Source of the DNA: an uncultured Granulosicoccaceae bacterium
GTDB lineage: Bacteria > Pseudomonadota > Gammaproteobacteria > Granulosicoccales > Granulosicoccaceae
Direction of reading: 5' to 3'
Length of the DNA: 64,000 nt
Assembly: GCA_938041955.1 (NCBI GenBank)
Contig: CALISD010000061.1
Span: 48,727 to 112,726 of the forward strand
Part shown: positions 60,305 through 64,000 of the stretch, in pieces
Numbering within the stretch: the first letter of the stretch is position 1
Layout: each line of letters begins with the position of its first letter
Program-made: the position numbers and the translations under genes
The notes under the pieces: model-generated
The model's input: the letters and a program-made list of their open reading frames with translations, nothing else
Database searches by the model: none
What the model was told of the DNA's origin: nothing

Positions 60305-61186
60305 TCATCTAACGGTTTTCGACTTGAAGTTTGCAACATTTTGCTGGATCTCCCCAAACGTTCTCAGATGAGCTCCAAAACGTCGATTATATGTCGACAA
60401 GCCAGCCAGCAATTTTTCAGCGCCTGCTTTGTCTGGGAAATTGCCCACGCTCAAGCTATATTGTGTGCCGCCTTTGCTATTCACCCGCTCCGGGTAGATA
60501 GCAGTGGTGAATTCTGACGGCAGATCCTTTGCAAACTGCACAAGAAACGGCCGATTGACAGTCAATGCCAACTGTACGGTGTAGTACTCTGGTGTTTGGG
60601 TAAGAACCCAGTCTGTACCCAGCTGCCCATCCTGAGCATCAGTGAAGTTCTCATCAGAGGCGGGAACCTGGTCCTGTGGAACAACCTCCAGAGGCGTTAC
60701 AGGGATAGCTGCAGCCGATTCGACCTGCACCGGCGTCGGGCCGGGAAGTTCCCTTGCGGCGACGGTAACAATAGTCGAGGCATTAAGGTTGGCAGTAGCG
60801 GAAGAATCAAGCACCTTTGAATCATTTAAGCCTGACGCTGTAGTGTATGAACCAAGCAACTCTCCTGACGAATTCAGTGCGCCACCTGATGTCGACTCGA
60901 GACCTTCCTCTGCAATACTTTTCAGCAGAGCTATTCGTTCATCGGTGAGCTCAGGCGTCACCACCTCTTCTACGGCAATTGCAGGGGCACTGACAGCCGC
61001 CAATGGCCGTGATGGCGATGCAGGGTTTCTGCTCATGATGTACCAGCACAGTGCCAGGAACCCGCCGAACAGGGCGAGCTGAAACACAAACATCAGAATA
61101 TCAAGAAGCCAGAACAGCAATCTATACTGAGGGTGGTAAAACCGGTAGCGTCGGAAATCTTCACGTAGTTCGTGAATTGCGCTCAT
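60305..61186 (-). CDS. Inner-membrane protein with SPOR-like periplasmic domain
   Basis: A 293-residue protein with a cytosolic N-terminus (basic, aromatic), one strong TM region (about 25-50, LLDILMFVFQLALFGGFLAL), a variable periplasmic linker and a C-terminal SPOR-like domain (about 210-285). In that domain, YYTVQLALTVNRPFLVQFAK, YSLSVGNFPDKAGAEKLLAG and RRFGAHLRTF have the strand-helix pattern of SPOR. SPOR domains bind denuded glycan at the septum; DamX has the same one-TM layout. Assignment of the domain rests on pattern and is tentative. Confidence 0.7.
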   Translation of the reverse strand: MSAIHELREDFRRYRFYHPQYRLLFWLLDILMFVFQLALFGGFLALCWYIMSRNPASPSRPLAAVSAPAIAVEEVVTPELTDERIALLKSIAEEGLESTSGGALNSSGELLGSYTTASGLNDSKVLDSSATANLNASTIVTVAARELPGPTPVQVESAAAIPVTPLEVVPQDQVPASDENFTDAQDGQLGTDWVLTQTPEYYTVQLALTVNRPFLVQFAKDLPSEFTTAIYPERVNSKGGTQYSLSVGNFPDKAGAEKLLAGLSTYNRRFGAHLRTFGEIQQNVANFKSKTVR

Positions 61187-61317
61187 CTACAATGCATCCA
61201 ATAACAGAATTGTCCGTTTTATAACACATCTACGCTGGCAACAACCGACGCTACTGACTTGAATTTATCATTCGTTTATGAAATTAACACGTACAAGTTG
61301 TATCAAAAAAGAAACAC

Positions 61318-62436
61318 TTAGAAAAAGTAATCACCAAACTGATTGACATCAGCGATCTCACTGGTTCCTAAGCCAATAATATGCAACAACTCCACGGTAT
61401 CCGAGAAGTCGAGTTTTTCTGACGGACTTAAATAGCGAAACGCCGCCGTCCATTCTGCCGAGTAACGGCTCGATTGCGCACGTGAGACAAAAGACCCGTT
61501 ATTGTGGCTTTCAAATCGCAGGTCCGCAGTACCATTGGGATTGTTACCATCATCAATGCGCACATATTTGGTATTGTCACGAGTGTAATTCAGTGCCGAG
61601 GCAAGCGAGTGACCTTCATTCCAGTCACTGTGTTGAATCACGTGAATACGCAGTGATGTGTCGAACTCACTGTGCAACTGGTTGATTCGCTGAACAACCG
61701 CAGCGGTAAAGTCCGATGGACCGCCCTCTGCCACCCAAACCCTACCGCCTGCAGCGAGTGTCGCTGTCCAGCGATTCACTGCGGCGCTCACTGACCCTTG
61801 AAGATTGCTATGGGCGTTAAGCCAATTACTACCCCACACTGCATTCATCACAGCTTCCGATTCAGCATCATAGCGATCACGGCTGTACACACCATAGGTA
61901 CCCGCTACCACCTGTACATTTAAACCCAACTTTTCGGTCATCATTAACGCCGCCACCGCAGCGTGGCCGTCATCTCGATCTGGCGCATGGTCAAAGTGAA
62001 TCGCCACCAGATCGCGTTGCCTGTCAAAACTGCCAGTGATACCCGGAACAGCGTTGCCTGTCGCAACCACCGGAGTGCTTACTATCGGAGTTGTTGTGCC
62101 GCCGGTTTGGCACGACGCCACGCCATCCCAACCCCACCCGTCACCATCTTCATCAACACAGGAGGCCGCAGTGGCTGGTCTTGCCGCTGCACCTGCCGGT
62201 TGTGGTATCAGACCGACAACACATGTCGCCTGCCCGTCCCAACCGTATCCGTCCCCATCAGGGTCTGCGCACGCAGCTTGATTCACTGTCGCAGAAACAC
62301 GACAGGACGCACTGCCATCCCAGCCCCAACCATCCCCATCAGAATCGGTGCACTGCTGGGAGAAACCCGGCGCTGCCCACACGGTGGCACCGAGTAAAGT
62401 GGCCATTAGAATAGCCGGTCGAAAAATTGTTAACAA
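61318..62436 (-). CDS. Exported protein with three CxDxDGDGxGWDGxxxC repeats
   Basis: A 372-residue secreted protein (signal ATLLGATVWAAPGFS). Three near-identical repeats begin at residues C29, C56 and C93, each ending at a cysteine 16 positions later (C45, C72, C109). Each is a Ca-binding-like DxDGDGxGW loop enclosed by a disulfide. Such repeats occur in polysaccharide-active enzymes of marine bacteria. The C-terminal 225 residues contain HFDHAPDRDDGHAAVAA (about 152-168) and WVAEGGPSDFTAAV. The acidic motif resembles the nucleoside-hydrolase-like metal-binding turn, but I cannot assign an enzymatic activity. Confidence 0.75.
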   Translation of the reverse strand: MLTIFRPAILMATLLGATVWAAPGFSQQCTDSDGDGWGWDGSASCRVSATVNQAACADPDGDGYGWDGQATCVVGLIPQPAGAAARPATAASCVDEDGDGWGWDGVASCQTGGTTTPIVSTPVVATGNAVPGITGSFDRQRDLVAIHFDHAPDRDDGHAAVAALMMTEKLGLNVQVVAGTYGVYSRDRYDAESEAVMNAVWGSNWLNAHSNLQGSVSAAVNRWTATLAAGGRVWVAEGGPSDFTAAVVQRINQLHSEFDTSLRIHVIQHSDWNEGHSLASALNYTRDNTKYVRIDDGNNPNGTADLRFESHNNGSFVSRAQSSRYSAEWTAAFRYLSPSEKLDFSDTVELLHIIGLGTSEIADVNQFGDYFF

Positions 62437-62562
62437 CGGTCACACCCTCATCGAATTCGCAATATCGCGGAGTTTAGCGACGCGTGCCCGCCAACACTGT
62501 CTAGTGCTTCATGTTTCTGATGGAACCAATAGAGCTTTACTATTTGGTCATTTCTTGGCTAC

Positions 62563-63513
62563 ATGGACAATTTTTCGCCGGCAGAGAGCAAAACACCGGA
62601 ATCTCCCATTGACTATTTTCCCCAAGTCACCACACTCTCCGTTCCCAGTTTATATTTAGCGCCGATGAAGACTCCTAAACGTTTGCTTCCGTTGATCGAA
62701 GACGGTTTGATCGACGAAGTGCTGCATCCTTTAATGAGCGGCAAAGAAGCAACCGTGTATGTTGTACGCTGTGGCCAGGAGATACGTTGCGCCAAAGTAT
62801 ACAAAGACGCAGCGCAAAGAAGCTTTAAGCAAGCAGTTCAATATCGCGAAGGTCGAAAGGGTCGAAACAGTCGACGCCAGCGTGCAATTGAAAAAGGCTC
62901 AAAGTTCGGCCGAGGCCAGCAGGAAGCAGAATGGCACAATGCTGAAGTCGATGCCCTGTACAAATTATCTGACGCAGGAGTGCGTGTCCCTGAACCCTTC
63001 GGTTGCTTCGACGGGGTCTTACTTATGGAACTCATCACTGATCAGAACGGAGAAGCCGCCCCTCGTCTGAATGATGTGACCGTTCCAGCCGACCTGGCCG
63101 TTGAAGATCACGCCACTGTCATGGAATACGTCAAACTGATGTTGTGTGCCGGCCTTGTTCACGGCGATTTATCAGAGTTCAATGTACTGGTAAATGAAGA
63201 CGGCCCGATCATCATTGATCTGCCACAAGCCGTCGATGCTGCAGGCAACAACCACGCTAAAAGCATGTTGACTCGCGACGTCAACAACATGACACAATAT
63301 TACGGCCAGTTTGCACCGGAACTTCTCAACAGCCGCTACGCTGACGAGATGTGGTCTCTTTATGAGCAAGGTGAACTGCTGCCGAGCACCGTGCTAAGCG
63401 GAGAGTTCCAGAGTATTGATAAAGAAGCAGACGTCGATTCCGTCATGTCGCAAATCAAAGAGGCTTACAAAGAAAAGCTTGAACGTGAAGCTCGAATGCG
63501 AGAAGAGGATTAA
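62563..63513 (+). CDS. RIO1-family serine/threonine kinase
   Basis: A 316-residue atypical kinase. GKEATVYVVRC is the nucleotide-binding loop, IRCAKVYKD the ATP-binding lysine and YREGRKGRNSRRQRAIEKGS the charged RIO1 insertion. FDGVLLMELIT is the hinge. GLVHGDLSEFNVL is the catalytic loop (HGDLSxxN), and IIIDLPQAVD the metal-binding motif replacing DFG. RIO1 enzymes act in ribosome maturation in archaea and eukaryotes; the role of bacterial members is poorly known. The start at 62563 is a guess; several downstream Mets are possible. Confidence 0.9.
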   Translation: MDNFSPAESKTPESPIDYFPQVTTLSVPSLYLAPMKTPKRLLPLIEDGLIDEVLHPLMSGKEATVYVVRCGQEIRCAKVYKDAAQRSFKQAVQYREGRKGRNSRRQRAIEKGSKFGRGQQEAEWHNAEVDALYKLSDAGVRVPEPFGCFDGVLLMELITDQNGEAAPRLNDVTVPADLAVEDHATVMEYVKLMLCAGLVHGDLSEFNVLVNEDGPIIIDLPQAVDAAGNNHAKSMLTRDVNNMTQYYGQFAPELLNSRYADEMWSLYEQGELLPSTVLSGEFQSIDKEADVDSVMSQIKEAYKEKLEREARMREED

Positions 63514-63558
63514 CGCCGCACTGCCACGCATGCCTATAAAAAAGGAACGCCAAATACG

Positions 63559-64000
63559 ATGTCACACAGCAACCAACCCGCCAAAACGATGCACCTTATT
63601 GCCGCAGTAGCGCTGATCGCGAGCACCACACTTATGCTCGGCTGTGATGCAGTGATTGACTGTTTTGATAACGACGGACCGGTATTCAACAATACCACCC
63701 TCGAAACCGCCACACTTAACCAGGTATATAGCCACACTATCGGCGCTTCGGTAGAAAACGAACTTTTCGACGATCGCTTCGACTATGAGTTTAGTTTGCT
63801 AAGTGGCTCGCTACCCCCCGGGATCACTGTTGTACCGGTCGGACAACGCGATCTATTGCTCACCGGTACAGCGACCGAACTAGGCACCTACACTTTTGTG
63901 CTAAATGTCTATGTAGATGATGGACTCAATGCCACGGACAGCGGTTTGTGCTACCGGAATCGTGACAAGGAATTTCAGCTTGTGGTGGAGCAAGATGGCA
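63559..64000 (+). CDS. Putative Ig-like lipoprotein, 3' end beyond window
   Basis: The frame opens at ATG 63559 with AAGGA 12 bases upstream and has no stop by base 64000 (147 codons). The first 32 residues are a lipoprotein signal peptide ending TTLMLGC, and the mature body begins DAVIDCFDND. SLLSGSLPPGITVVPVG and LLLTGTATELGTYTFVLNVYV match the He_PIG-type immunoglobulin-like fold. It is probably an exported surface protein of unknown length. Confidence 0.7.
   Translation, partial: MSHSNQPAKTMHLIAAVALIASTTLMLGCDAVIDCFDNDGPVFNNTTLETATLNQVYSHTIGASVENELFDDRFDYEFSLLSGSLPPGITVVPVGQRDLLLTGTATELGTYTFVLNVYVDDGLNATDSGLCYRNRDKEFQLVVEQDG

Noticed and set aside
1..64000. Mobile element, prophage or CRISPR island
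   Set aside because: No transposase, integrase, phage structural gene, Cas gene, tRNA-flanked boundary or regularly spaced repeat is seen.

Overview
This 64 kb window is chromosomal DNA of a Gram-negative bacterium, most likely a free-living, probably marine, gammaproteobacterium. Evidence: LpxO-type lipid A hydroxylase, DusC, ZnuABC, a CbrA/CbrB-like two-component system, ChaC, OmpA-family and SPOR-like envelope proteins, and proteases with C-terminal membrane-anchor sorting tails. It is densely coded with about 52 genes on both strands. I see no rRNA, tRNA, CRISPR array, transposase, integrase or phage gene, so it reads as ordinary chromosome with accessory islands. The genus cannot be fixed from this alone.

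Layout. 1-6 kb: partial class IV aminotransferase, 2OG-Fe(II) oxygenase, SpoU RNA methylase with a coupled small protein, MFS exporter, PanE-like reductase, EEP phosphohydrolase. 6-9 kb: MMPL/RND exporter, then a hairpin-rich spacer. 9-14 kb: two paralogous secreted lipoproteins resembling clan-A glycoside hydrolases. 14-16 kb: LpxO and an unknown exported protein. 16-20 kb: a sugar-acid catabolic operon (crotonase, Gci/ACI-like enolase-superfamily enzyme, DgoK, DgoA). 20-26 kb: ChaC, CHM isomerase and the CbrX-CbrA-CbrB-like cluster, whose response regulator has a degenerate AAA+ domain. 26-32 kb: tyrosine phosphatase, TrmJ-like methylase, GMC dehydrogenase, ArtP-like ATPase, hybrid histidine kinase.

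31.8-37.6 kb: one 1933-residue protein joining a ChoD-type GMC oxidoreductase, an alpha/beta hydrolase with cysteine at the nucleophile elbow, and a PhoD-like metallophosphatase. It sits 13 bp upstream of the hybrid kinase and is the most unusual gene here. 37.8-40.7 kb: an operon of an HCCA isomerase-CMD fusion, PPK2 and a thioesterase. 40.9-43.3 kb: small exported protein and a zinc metalloprotease. 43.3-47 kb: DusC and divergent znuA/znuCB. 47-51 kb: methyltransferase, ABC exporter pair, thioesterase, PduO-type adenosyltransferase. 51-56 kb: subtilase with a JDVT-CTERM-like tail, HIT protein, MoxR ATPase and VWA partner. 56-64 kb: BON/OmpA protein, coiled-coil protein with two HhH modules, lipase-like hydrolase, SPOR-like protein, a DxDGDGxGWD-repeat protein, RIO1-type kinase and a truncated lipoprotein.

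Functional themes: uptake and breakdown of carbohydrate and lipid material (GH-like lipoproteins, dgo operon, fusion enzyme, CbrAB-like carbon sensing), envelope structure, and zinc homeostasis. All functions are inferred from sequence reading; no database search was run.
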